A stretch of 56,449 bases of DNA from Actinoplanes sp. NBRC 103695. Lineage in GTDB: Bacteria; Actinomycetota; Actinomycetes; Mycobacteriales; Micromonosporaceae. This document shows, one piece after another, positions 13,885-22,075 of this stretch. The notes under the pieces are model-generated. The model ran no database searches. It had not been told where the DNA came from and saw only the letters and a list, made by a program, of their open reading frames with translations. The stretch's first letter is position 1. Each line of letters begins with the position of its first letter. Location of the stretch: contig NZ_BSTL01000020.1 in NCBI RefSeq assembly GCF_030269485.1, positions 1 to 56,449 of the forward strand, in the 5' to 3' direction. The translations under genes were made by a program, and so were the position numbers.

Positions 13885-14676
13885 ATGATCGAGATCCTGG
13901 ACCCTGCCGACCTGCCCCGGGCGAGAGCGACGGGCGCCCTGGTCGCCGGCATCCTGCAGACCCTGAAAGGCCGCAGTTCGGTCGGCACGAACCTGCTGGA
14001 CATCGACCGCTGGGCCGAGGCCATGATCGTCGAGGCCGGCGCGGAGTCCTGCTACGTCGACTACGAGCCGTCCTTCGGACGCGGGCCGTTCGGCCACTAC
14101 ATCTGCACGTCGGTGAACGACGCGGTGCTGCACGGCAAGCCGTTCGACTACACGCTCGCCGAGGGCGACCTGCTGTCGCTCGATCTCGCCGTGTCGCTGG
14201 GCGGGGTTGTCGCCGACTCCGCCATCAGCTTCATCGTCGGCGGCGCGGAGGAGCCGGCGAGCCTGGCGATGATCGACGCGACCGAGCGCGCGTTGAGCGC
14301 CGGCATCGCCGCGGCCCGCCCGGGCGCCCGCATCGGCGACCTCTCACACGCCATCGGCTCGGTCCTCAGCGCGGCGGGATACCCGATCAGCACCGAGTTC
14401 GGCGGGCACGGCGTCGGATCGACCATGCACCAGGACCCGCACGTCCCCAACACGGGCCGCCCGGGTCGCGGTTACACCCTGCGCCCCGGACTGCTGCTGG
14501 CGCTGGAGCCGTGGATCATGGCGGACACCGCGACCCTTTACACCGATGCCGACGGCTGGACCCTGCGCAGCGCCACCGGCTGCCGGACGGCGCACAGCGA
14601 GCACACGATCGCCATCACCGACGACGGCGCGGAAATCCTGACTAGGCCGCGGTCGGCAGCAGGGCCAGGTCGCTGA
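13885..14676 (+). CDS. M24-family metallopeptidase (methionine aminopeptidase fold)
   Basis: A 263-residue pita-bread-fold enzyme. The five expected metal ligands are visible: Asp100 (LLSLDLAVS), Asp111 (VVADSAISF), His175 (FGGHGVGSTMH), Glu208 (LLALEPWI) and Glu239 (HSEHTIAITD). The substrate-side His of GHYICTSVNDAVLHG is also present. This is the core of type I methionine aminopeptidase, but the first 40 residues and the loops differ from housekeeping Map, so it may be a specialised or paralogous enzyme. ATG 13885, preceded by AAGG, is preferred to upstream frame that overlaps the XRE gene. Expression is probably controlled by the divergent XRE repressor. The 3' end overlaps the convergent CBS gene by 35 bases. 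Confidence 0.85.
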   Translation: MIEILDPADLPRARATGALVAGILQTLKGRSSVGTNLLDIDRWAEAMIVEAGAESCYVDYEPSFGRGPFGHYICTSVNDAVLHGKPFDYTLAEGDLLSLDLAVSLGGVVADSAISFIVGGAEEPASLAMIDATERALSAGIAAARPGARIGDLSHAIGSVLSAAGYPISTEFGGHGVGSTMHQDPHVPNTGRPGRGYTLRPGLLLALEPWIMADTATLYTDADGWTLRSATGCRTAHSEHTIAITDDGAEILTRPRSAAGPGR

Positions 14677-15037
14677 GCGAGACGATGCCGACCAGCTGGC
14701 GGTCGCTGTCGCAGACCAGCAGGCGGCGCACCCCGCGTTCGCGCATCGCCCGGGCCGCCTCGTCGACGGTGGCCGCCTGCTCGACCATGATCATCTCGCG
14801 GGTGGCGATGGCGCCGATCGTCGTGGTCCGCGGCGGCAGACCCTCGGCGATGGCGCGCACCACGATGTCGTGGTCGGTGACCAGACCGGCCATGGTCGGC
14901 CCGTGCGTCACCACGACGTCACCGATCGACTGGTCGCGCATCGCCTGCGCGGCCTCGTCGAGTGTCGTGTCCTCGGGGAGGTAGACGACCCGCCGGGTCA
15001 TCACCTCGGCGACCGATGTCCTGGCCATGCGACCCAT
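14642..15037 (-). CDS. Two-CBS-domain protein
   Basis: A 131-residue protein consisting of a CBS pair. The first domain begins at VAEVMTRRVVYLPEDTTLDEA and closes with GLVTDHDIVVRAIAEG. The second begins at IGAIATREMIMVEQAATVDEA and closes with LVGIVSLSDLALL. CBS pairs bind adenosyl nucleotides and act as energy or ligand sensors; with no attached enzyme the partner is unknown. It begins two bases after the proS stop (or eleven, if ATG 15028 is used), so it is the last gene of a proS transcript. Confidence 0.9.
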   Translation of the reverse strand: MGRMARTSVAEVMTRRVVYLPEDTTLDEAAQAMRDQSIGDVVVTHGPTMAGLVTDHDIVVRAIAEGLPPRTTTIGAIATREMIMVEQAATVDEAARAMRERGVRRLLVCDSDRQLVGIVSLSDLALLPTAA

Positions 15038-15039
15038 CG

Positions 15040-16767
15040 TTACACGCCTGTCACCGTGGCGACCATGTCCGACAGGAGAACCTCGTCACGGTCACCGGTT
15101 CGGCGGTCACGCAGTTCGGCGTACCCGTCACCCAGACGGCGCCCGACCACGACGGTGCGCGGGATGCCGATCAGCTCCGCGTCGGTGAATTTCACCCCGG
15201 CGGAGACACCCTTGCGGTCGTCCACGAGGACCCGCAGCCCGGCCGCCACGAGTTCCTCGGCGAGGCTCAGCGCCGCCTCCACCTGACCGTCCTTGCCGGC
15301 GGCGACCACGTGCACGTCGGCCGGGGCGATCTCGGCGGGCCAGATCAGGCCGCGTTCGTCGTGGTGCTGCTCGGCGATCGCGGCCACCGCGCGGGAGACG
15401 CCCACGCCGTACGAGCCCATCGTCGGCCGCACCGGCTTGCCGTCGGCGCCGAGAACGTCCAGTTTGAACGCGTCGGTGAACCGCCGGCCGAGCTGGAAGA
15501 TGTGCCCGATCTCGATGCCGCGGCGCATGGTCAGCTCGCCGTCGCCGCAGGCCGGGCAGGGGTCGCCGGGGCGCACGTCGGCGGCCTCGACGGTGCCGTC
15601 CGGGGTGAAGTCGCGACCGGCCACGACCGAGGTGGCGTGCTTGCCGGGCTCGTTGGCGCCGGTCAGCCAGCCGGTGCCGGTGACCACCCGCGGGTCGGCC
15701 AGATAGCGGATCTTGATGCCCTGCGGTCCGATGTAGCCCTTGACCAGGTCGGGGCGGGACGCGAAGTCGTCGAACAGCTCGGCGGCGGCCGGGTGCAGGT
15801 TCGCGTTGAGTCGCTTGAGATCGACCTCGCGGTCGCCGGGGAGGCCGATCGCCAGCAGTTCCGGCTCGTGGCCCGGCTGCCGGACGGTCACCACGACGTT
15901 CTTCAGGGTGTCCGCGGCGGTCCAGTCGGTGCGGCCGTCCAGCGCGCGCTCGTTGGCCAGGTTCACCAGCGAGGCGATCGTCGGGGTGTCCGGGGTGTCG
16001 TGCACGGTCATCGGCCCGGGCGTGCCCGTGGGCGCGGCCGGCGGGGGCGTGGTGACGGCCTCGGTGTTCGCCGCGTAGTCGCACTTGGTGCACCCGACGA
16101 AGGTGTCCTCGCCCACGTCCGCCATGGCCAGGAACTCCTCGGACGCCGAGCCGCCCATCGCGCCCGACACCGCCGAGACGATCGTGTGCTCCAGACCCAG
16201 ACGAGCAAAGATCTTCTGGTACGCGACGCGCATCACGCCGTACGCGTCGGCCAGACCCTCGTCGGTGAGGTCGAACGAGTACGCGTCCTTCATCAGGAAC
16301 TCGCGTCCGCGCAGCACGCCGGCCCGCGGGCGCGCCTCGTCCCGGAACTTGGTCTGCACCTGGAACAGGATCATCGGGAAGTCCCGGTACGAGCTGGTCA
16401 GATCCTGCACGAGCAGCGCGAACATCTCCTCGTGGGTGGGCGCCAGCAGGTACTCCGCGTCGCGCCGGTCCCGCAGGGTGAAGATGTCGTCGCCGTAGTC
16501 GGTCCAGCGGCCGCTCGTCTCGTACGGCTCGCGCGGCAGCAGGGACGGGAACGACACCTCCTGCGCGCCGGCCGCGAACATCTCCTCCCGGACCACCCGG
16601 GTGATGTTGTCCAGCACCAGCTTGCCCAGCGGCAGCCACGTGTAGCCGCCCGGCGCGGCGCGGCGGACGTACCCGGCACGCAGCAGCAGCCGATGGCTCG
16701 GCACCTCCGCCTCGGCCGGGTCCTCGCGCAGGGTCTTGAGCAGCATCGTGGACATCCGCATGAGCAT
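15040..16767 (-). CDS. proS: Prolyl-tRNA synthetase (bacterial type, with editing insertion)
   Basis: A 575-residue class II aminoacyl-tRNA synthetase that charges tRNA(Pro) with proline. The N-terminal block RAGYVRRAAPGGYTWLPLG, class II motif 2 (FRDEARPRAGVLRGREFLM) near residues 140-158 and motif 3 (PTMGSYGVGVSR) near 440 are intact. Between motifs 2 and 3 lies the insertion that edits Ala-tRNA(Pro), at about residues 225-400. The anticodon-binding domain closes the protein. Length matches bacterial ProRS. The ATG at 16767 has further in-frame ATGs at codons 3 and 5, and these cannot be separated by eye. The downstream CBS gene is in the same transcript. Confidence 0.96.
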   Translation of the reverse strand: MLMRMSTMLLKTLREDPAEAEVPSHRLLLRAGYVRRAAPGGYTWLPLGKLVLDNITRVVREEMFAAGAQEVSFPSLLPREPYETSGRWTDYGDDIFTLRDRRDAEYLLAPTHEEMFALLVQDLTSSYRDFPMILFQVQTKFRDEARPRAGVLRGREFLMKDAYSFDLTDEGLADAYGVMRVAYQKIFARLGLEHTIVSAVSGAMGGSASEEFLAMADVGEDTFVGCTKCDYAANTEAVTTPPPAAPTGTPGPMTVHDTPDTPTIASLVNLANERALDGRTDWTAADTLKNVVVTVRQPGHEPELLAIGLPGDREVDLKRLNANLHPAAAELFDDFASRPDLVKGYIGPQGIKIRYLADPRVVTGTGWLTGANEPGKHATSVVAGRDFTPDGTVEAADVRPGDPCPACGDGELTMRRGIEIGHIFQLGRRFTDAFKLDVLGADGKPVRPTMGSYGVGVSRAVAAIAEQHHDERGLIWPAEIAPADVHVVAAGKDGQVEAALSLAEELVAAGLRVLVDDRKGVSAGVKFTDAELIGIPRTVVVGRRLGDGYAELRDRRTGDRDEVLLSDMVATVTGV

Positions 16768-16868
16768 GGCGCGAAGTCTAGGGACCGACTGTCAGGAGCG
16801 TCACGCTGCTTTCCACCCTGAACGAGTGCTTAGCTAGATAGCTGTAAAGAGCATGGAGGGGGCGGCTG

Positions 16869-17654
16869 ATGACCTGGCGCGGTTTTGTGGCCATGGGTGA
16901 CAGCTTCACCGAGGGCATGGACGACGGGTACCCGGACGGGACCTACCGCGGCTGGGCCGACCTGGTCGCCGCCCGGCTGGCCGTCGAGGCGGGCCCGGAC
17001 TTCGGGTACGCCAACCTGGCGATCCGCGGCCGGCTGCTCGAGGGCGTGATCACCGAGCAGCTCGAACCGACCCTCGCGATGCGGCCCGACCTGGTCAGCT
17101 TCGCGGCCGGCGGCAACGACGTGCTGCGCCGCAAGGCCGACCCGGCGGCGCTGATCGCGCGGGTCGACGGCGTGATCGAGCGCATCCGGGCCACCGGCGC
17201 CGACGTGCTCATGTTCCGTTTCGCCGACGTCTCCACCCATCTGCCCGGCCAGCGCATCTACGGCCCGCGCGTGGCAGTCCTCAACCAGGGTGTCGGGGAG
17301 ATCGCCGAGCGGCACGGCGCCCACCTGATCGACCTGTTCGCCGACGACGCCTTCCGCCGCAACCCGGTGATGTGGTCCACCGACCGCATCCACCTCTCCG
17401 CGGCCGGGCATCGCCGGGTCGCCGCGCACGTGCTCACCTCACTGGGTGTCGGCGTCGACGAGGACTGGCTGCTGGTACCGCCGGCGCCGGCGCCCACGCC
17501 GTGGCTGCTGGCCCGCGGCGCCGATCTGCGCTGGGCCGGCCAGCACCTGGCGCCGTGGATCAAGCGCCGCCTCCAGGGCAAGTCGTCGGGCGACCTGATC
17601 ACCGCCAAGCGACCCACGCTGGAGCCGATCGCTCGCCCCTCGAGTAGGGGATAG
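16869..17654 (+). CDS. SGNH/GDSL-family hydrolase
   Basis: A 261-residue cytoplasmic SGNH hydrolase. The four blocks are visible: GDSFTEGM with Ser12, a Gly in block II (NLAIRGRLL), GGNDVL near residue 79 with the block III Asn, and DRIHLSAAGH near 174-183 with the catalytic Asp and His. The C-terminal 60 residues are basic. These enzymes act as esterases or lipases; the substrate is not evident. GGAGGGGGCGG precedes the ATG. It sits ten bases ahead of sseA, so the two may be co-expressed. It is divergent from proS. Confidence 0.9.
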   Translation: MTWRGFVAMGDSFTEGMDDGYPDGTYRGWADLVAARLAVEAGPDFGYANLAIRGRLLEGVITEQLEPTLAMRPDLVSFAAGGNDVLRRKADPAALIARVDGVIERIRATGADVLMFRFADVSTHLPGQRIYGPRVAVLNQGVGEIAERHGAHLIDLFADDAFRRNPVMWSTDRIHLSAAGHRRVAAHVLTSLGVGVDEDWLLVPPAPAPTPWLLARGADLRWAGQHLAPWIKRRLQGKSSGDLITAKRPTLEPIARPSSRG

Positions 17655-17663
17655 GTTTCAGAC

Positions 17664-18551
17664 ATGGCCTTCGAGCTGGATCAAGACACCAAACTTCAGG
17701 CGTACGCGCACCCCGAGCGACTGGTCACCACCGAGTGGCTGGCGGCGCACCTGGGCGAGCCCGGTCTCGTCGTCGTCGAGTCGGACGAGGACGTGCTGCT
17801 CTACGAGTCCGGGCACATCCCCGGCGCGGTCAAGGTCGACTGGCATCTGGAACTGAACGACCAGGTGACCCGGGACTATCTCGACCCGGCGGCGTTCGCC
17901 GAGATGTGCGCGGCCAAGGGCATCGGGCGCGGCGACACGATCGTGTTCTACGGCGACAACTTCAACTGGTGGGCGGCGTACGCGCTGTGGGTCTTCAGCC
18001 TCTTCGGCCATGCCGACGTGCGGCTGCTGGACGGCGGCCGGCAGAAGTGGGCCGCCGAGGGACGCGAGCTGACCAGGGAGAAGACGGTGCGCGAGCGCGC
18101 CGACTACCCGGTGCCGGTTCGTGACGACGAGCAGATCCGGGCGTTCCGCGAGCAGGTCGCCGAGCACAGCGGGGGCGGGCGGCCGCTGGTCGACGTGCGC
18201 TCCCCGCAGGAGTACTCCGGCGAGCTCACCCACATGGCGGCGTACCCGCAGGAGGGCGCCCTGCGCGGTGGCCACATCCCGGGCGCGCTGAGCAAGCCGT
18301 GGAAGTCCGCGGCCAACGACGACGGCACGTTCAAGAGCGCCGCCGACCTGGCCGCGATCTACCAGGACGGCCTGGGCCTGTCGCCCTCCGACGACGTGAT
18401 CGTCTACTGCCGGATCGGCGAGCGTTCCAGCCACACCTGGTTCGTGCTGACCCACCTGCTCGGCTTCCCGCAGGTCCGCAACTACGACGGCTCCTGGACA
18501 GAGTGGGGCAACCTGGTCCGCGCCCCGATCGCCAAGGGAGACCAGCCCTAA
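17664..18551 (+). CDS. sseA: Thiosulfate/3-mercaptopyruvate sulfurtransferase (double rhodanese)
   Basis: A 295-residue sulfurtransferase with an inactive N-terminal rhodanese domain (about 25-135) and an active C-terminal one (about 160-290). The persulfide Cys is Cys249 in VYCRIGERSSHT, whose CRIGERS loop is typical of actinobacterial SseA. It transfers sulfane sulfur from thiosulfate or mercaptopyruvate to cyanide or thiol acceptors. In mycobacteria the gene is beside a SufE-like gene; the likely SufE partner here is at 2806-3234. ATG 17664 fits the family start. Confidence 0.92.
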   Translation: MAFELDQDTKLQAYAHPERLVTTEWLAAHLGEPGLVVVESDEDVLLYESGHIPGAVKVDWHLELNDQVTRDYLDPAAFAEMCAAKGIGRGDTIVFYGDNFNWWAAYALWVFSLFGHADVRLLDGGRQKWAAEGRELTREKTVRERADYPVPVRDDEQIRAFREQVAEHSGGGRPLVDVRSPQEYSGELTHMAAYPQEGALRGGHIPGALSKPWKSAANDDGTFKSAADLAAIYQDGLGLSPSDDVIVYCRIGERSSHTWFVLTHLLGFPQVRNYDGSWTEWGNLVRAPIAKGDQP

Positions 18552-18595
18552 AATAGGGACGCCGCGGGCACGCCGAGATCGCTACCGTTCTCGGC

Positions 18596-20323
18596 GTGTC
18601 GAACACGTTCCAGGTCGATCTGCGCGGCATCGTCGACCTGCTCAGCCATCACCTCTACGCGAGCCCTCGCGTCTACATCCGTGAGCTGTTGCAGAACGCG
18701 GTGGACGCGATCACCGCCGTGGGCCCGGACCACGTCGGCCGGGTGGCGATCACCACGACCGACGGCGTGATCCGCGTGGTGGACAACGGGATCGGCCTGA
18801 CCGAGGCCCAGGTGCACGAGCTGCTGGCCACGATCGGCCGCAGCTCCAAGCGGGACGAGCTAGGTTTCGCCCGGCACGAGTTCCTCGGCCAGTTCGGCAT
18901 CGGCCTGCTCTCCTGCTTCCTGGTCGCCGACGAGATCCGGGTGCACACCCGGCAGGCCGGGCAGCCGGCGGTCCGGTGGATCGGTTTCTCCGACGGGCGG
19001 TACGAGGTGCGCGCCGGAGAGGACGGCGACGATCGTGAGCCGGGCACCGAGGTCACGCTGCTGCCCCGCCGCGGCTCCGAGGAGTTCCGCACCCACGAGA
19101 CGGTCGTCCGCCTGGCCCGGCTCTACGGGTCGCTGCTCCCGGTCGACGTGACCGTCGACGACGTCCTCACGACCACCGGCACGCTGCCGTGGGCGGGCAG
19201 CCGCGCCGACATGCTCAGGTACGGCGCCGAGACGCTCGGCTTCGCGCCGTTCGACGTGATCCCGCTGTCCGTGCCCGAGGCGGGCCTGACCGGCGCCGCG
19301 TTCGTGCTGCCCACCGCGGCCAGCCCGGCGACGCGCGGCGGCCACCGGGTCTACCTCAAGCGGATGCTGCTCGCCGAGTCGGTGAGTGAGCTGCTGCCGG
19401 AGTGGGCGTTCTTCGTCCGCTGCGTGGTGGACAGCACGGAGCTGCGCCCGACCGCCAGCCGCGAGGCGCTCTACGACGACTCGCTGCTCGCCGCGGCCCG
19501 GGACGCGATCGCCGACCAGCTGCGCGGCTGGCTGGTCCGGCTGGCCGCGGCCGACCCGGTCCGGCTGGGCGAGTTCCTGCGCGTCCACCACCTCGGGGTG
19601 AAGGCGCTGGCCCTGCACGACGACGAGATGCTGCGCCTGGTCGAGCAGTGGCTGCCGATGGAGACGAACACCGGCCTGGCCACGCTCGCCGACCTGCGGG
19701 AACGGCACGGCGTGGTGCGCTACGTCGACGACGTCGACCAGTTCCGGCAGCTCGCGGCGGTCGCTGCGGCTCAGGACGTGGTCCTGGTCAATGCCGGTTA
19801 CGCGTACGACCGGGACATCCTGGCCCGCCTGCCGGACGTCGAGCGGATGGACCCGTCCGACCTGACCACCCGGTTCGAGTCGGTGGATCGGGGCACCGAG
19901 CTGGCCCTGCGCCCGTTCCTGGCCGCCGCCCAGCGCCGGCTGGACCGCCTGGGGTGCGAGGTGCTGCTGCGGTCGTACGAGCCGGGCCGGCTGCCCGCGC
20001 TCTACCTGACCAGCCGGTCGGCGGCGTTCGGCAAGGAGCTGGCGGCGACCCGGGACAAGGTGGACGACCTGTGGGCGGACGTTCTCGGCGCGGTGGCCGC
20101 GGCGGTCCCGGTCGACCGGCCGCAGCTGGTCCTGAACCACAGCAATCCGCTGGTCCGCCGGATCTGCGGGCTGGGTGATCCGGAGCTGGCCGGTCTCGCC
20201 GTGGACGCGCTCTACGGCCAGGCGCTGCTGCTCGGCTACCACCCGATCCGGCCGGCCGACGCCGACCTGCTGAACAGTTCCTTCCTGGGCCTGCTGGGCC
20301 ATGCCGTGGGCGGTGAGGTGTGA
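18596..20323 (+). CDS. Hsp90-family ATPase (HtpG-like)
   Basis: A 575-residue protein of the Hsp90/HtpG group. The GHKL ATP-binding domain has the Asn/Asp helix ELLQNAVDAI (about 26-35), VVDNGIGLTEAQ near 61-72 and the lid glycine segment FLGQFGIGLLSCF near 98-110. The middle domain includes the substrate/ATP Arg region HRVYLKRMLLAE, and the C-terminal third is divergent from E. coli HtpG. It is about 50 residues shorter than classical HtpG. GTG 18596 starts two codons before the conserved FQVDLRGIVDLL. The stop overlaps the start of the next gene (GTGATG), showing tight coupling to an unrecognised partner. Confidence 0.9.
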   Translation: MSNTFQVDLRGIVDLLSHHLYASPRVYIRELLQNAVDAITAVGPDHVGRVAITTTDGVIRVVDNGIGLTEAQVHELLATIGRSSKRDELGFARHEFLGQFGIGLLSCFLVADEIRVHTRQAGQPAVRWIGFSDGRYEVRAGEDGDDREPGTEVTLLPRRGSEEFRTHETVVRLARLYGSLLPVDVTVDDVLTTTGTLPWAGSRADMLRYGAETLGFAPFDVIPLSVPEAGLTGAAFVLPTAASPATRGGHRVYLKRMLLAESVSELLPEWAFFVRCVVDSTELRPTASREALYDDSLLAAARDAIADQLRGWLVRLAAADPVRLGEFLRVHHLGVKALALHDDEMLRLVEQWLPMETNTGLATLADLRERHGVVRYVDDVDQFRQLAAVAAAQDVVLVNAGYAYDRDILARLPDVERMDPSDLTTRFESVDRGTELALRPFLAAAQRRLDRLGCEVLLRSYEPGRLPALYLTSRSAAFGKELAATRDKVDDLWADVLGAVAAAVPVDRPQLVLNHSNPLVRRICGLGDPELAGLAVDALYGQALLLGYHPIRPADADLLNSSFLGLLGHAVGGEV

Positions 20324-21426
20324 TGGCGTACTCCGTTGAAGACCTGCGCGAGATGCTTTCCCGGACGTACGGGCTGCCTTACGGGCCGGGCAAGACCGCG
20401 GCGATCGAGCAGGTGCTGCGGCACACCGACGCGGCCGGCGACCCGGAGCTCAGCTTCGACGTCCGGATGATGGCGACCGACGCGTACGCGCTGGGTGGTG
20501 AACCGGCCAAGTCGATGGTCACCTTCTCGTGGTGCCTGGCCGAGTTCGACCGCGATCCCGGCCGGGACTACCACGAGGCGTGGTCGGACACCCTGCTGTG
20601 GCAGTTCAAGTACATGGTCGACGACTTCGTGTCGTTCCCCGGTGTGCCGCTGGCGCGGACGTACGCGCTGCTGGACGACATGGAACGCCGGTACCGGGAG
20701 GCCGGCGAGCAGACGCAGGCGGTCTACCACTACCGGCACGTCGTCGCCCGGCACGTCGGCGACGACGAGGCGGCCGCGCACTGGTACGAGCGCTGGGTCA
20801 CCGCCCCGCGTGACGAACTGTCCGACTGCATCGGCTGTGACCCGCGCGGCATGATGTCGCACCTGATCTCGACCGGCCGGTACGCGGACGCGATCGAGCT
20901 GGGCGAGGCCACCCTGGTGCAGCCGCTGGTCTGCGTTCAGCAGCCGCAGTCGGTGCAGAACGCGCTGATGTTCCCCTACCTGCGCACCGGGCGTGGCCAG
21001 GACGCGGCCGAGATGCAGCGGCGGTCGTACCGGGTGATCAAGAACGATGTCAGCGACATGGGCGACGTCGCCGAGCACCTGGAGTTCTGCGCGGTGACCG
21101 GCAACGAGCATCGGGGCCTGGAGATGCTGGAGCGGCATCTGAGCTGGGTGCCGCGGGCGCCGTCGCCGGTTGTGCTGATGGACTTCGCCGCGTCCGCCGG
21201 GCTGCTGCTGCGCCGGCTGATCGAGCTGGGTCACGGCGACGCGCCGGTGCGCCGCGGCGAGGAGACCGTTCCGGCCCGGGAGTTGGGCGCCGAGATGGCC
21301 GGGACGGCTCGTGACCTGGCCGCGCGGTTCGATGCCCGGAACGGGACGGCCGCCCGCTCCGCCGGCGTGGAGCGGACGCTGGGCGCGACGCCGAATGAGG
21401 TGACCGTCACACTGAACGACCGTTAA
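20323..21426 (+). CDS. Hsp90-linked helical (TPR-like) hypothetical protein
   Basis: A 367-residue protein with no signal peptide or membrane segment and no family name I can give. It looks all-helical, with repeated acidic/aromatic helices such as SDTLLWQFKYMVDDF and REAGEQTQAVYHYRHVVARH, suggesting a tetratricopeptide-like solenoid. There is a Cys pair CIGCDPRG at about residue 167-174. ATG 20323 overlaps the Hsp90-like stop, so the two are almost certainly translated together. I infer a co-chaperone or client-recruiting role from that coupling alone. The stop codon lies inside an inverted repeat shared with the TetR regulon sites. Confidence 0.8.
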   Translation: MAYSVEDLREMLSRTYGLPYGPGKTAAIEQVLRHTDAAGDPELSFDVRMMATDAYALGGEPAKSMVTFSWCLAEFDRDPGRDYHEAWSDTLLWQFKYMVDDFVSFPGVPLARTYALLDDMERRYREAGEQTQAVYHYRHVVARHVGDDEAAAHWYERWVTAPRDELSDCIGCDPRGMMSHLISTGRYADAIELGEATLVQPLVCVQQPQSVQNALMFPYLRTGRGQDAAEMQRRSYRVIKNDVSDMGDVAEHLEFCAVTGNEHRGLEMLERHLSWVPRAPSPVVLMDFAASAGLLLRRLIELGHGDAPVRRGEETVPARELGAEMAGTARDLAARFDARNGTAARSAGVERTLGATPNEVTVTLNDR

Positions 21427-21428
21427 GG
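21413..21428. promoter_or_regulatory. Candidate TetR operator 1 (autoregulatory)
   Basis: TGAACGACCGTTAAGG, an imperfect inverted repeat 32 bases upstream of the TetR start. It matches the sites at 27151, 28662 and 29874 (common core AACGAYCGTT or AACGTTCGTT). Placement ahead of the regulator gene suggests autorepression. Confidence 0.6.
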
Positions 21429-21459
21429 CGACGACTTGACGACAGGCTATTGTTTTTCC

Positions 21460-22074
21460 GTGACGGTAGATCAGCAGCAGCGCCCCGGACCGCCCGCTCC
21501 TCGCCGACGGTCGCGGCGGGACGAGATTCTCGACATCGCGGTCGGCCTCTTCGCGGCCAAGGGCTATCACGGCGTGTCGATGGACGACATCGGCTCGGCC
21601 GCCGGGGTCACCGGCCCGGCGCTCTACCACCACTTCGCCGGCAAGGAGGCGATGCTCGTCGCCGCCCTGATCCCGGTGAGCGAGGGCCTGCTGCACGGCG
21701 GCCGCGACCGGGTGGCCCGCCACACCGACGACGCGCACGCCGCACTGACCGACCTGATCGCCTTTCACGTCGAGTTCGCGCTGGCCAACCCCGCGGTGAT
21801 CGCCCTGCACCTGCACGAGCTGGACAGGCTCCCCGAGGAGCCGCGCCGGCAGATCCGCCGCCTCCAGCGCCTCTACGTCGAGGAGTGGGTGGGAGTGCTG
21901 GCGACCTTGCGGCCCGAGCTGAACGCCGGCGAGGCGCGGGTGCTCGCCCACGCCGCCTTCGGCCTGATGAACTCCACGCCCTTCCTCGGCGACGAGGTCG
22001 AGCGGCTGCGCGCGGCGGCGCTCCTGCGCACCGCCGCGGCCTGCGCGCTCGAGGGCCGTGCCCAGGAGGGCTGA
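21460..22074 (+). CDS. TetR-family repressor of the acyl-CoA catabolic cluster
   Basis: A 204-residue TetR protein. The N-terminal HTH spans residues 15-60: RRDEILDIAVGLFAAKGYHG, then VSMDDIGSAAGVTGPALYHHFAGKE split across the recognition helix. The C-terminal ligand domain has FHVEFALANPAVIALHLHELD and ends with a helix of the kind that binds acyl-CoA type ligands in related regulators. GTG 21460 is preferred because the frame before it is short and not conserved. The biotin carboxylase ATG follows the stop by one base. Four similar inverted repeats around the cluster are the proposed targets; an acyl-CoA inducer is inference. Confidence 0.88.
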   Translation: MTVDQQQRPGPPAPRRRSRRDEILDIAVGLFAAKGYHGVSMDDIGSAAGVTGPALYHHFAGKEAMLVAALIPVSEGLLHGGRDRVARHTDDAHAALTDLIAFHVEFALANPAVIALHLHELDRLPEEPRRQIRRLQRLYVEEWVGVLATLRPELNAGEARVLAHAAFGLMNSTPFLGDEVERLRAAALLRTAAACALEGRAQEG

Positions 22075-22075
22075 G

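Noticed and set aside
14962..16821. 619-codon + strand frame
   Set aside because: Antisense of proS, which shows all class II synthetase motifs.
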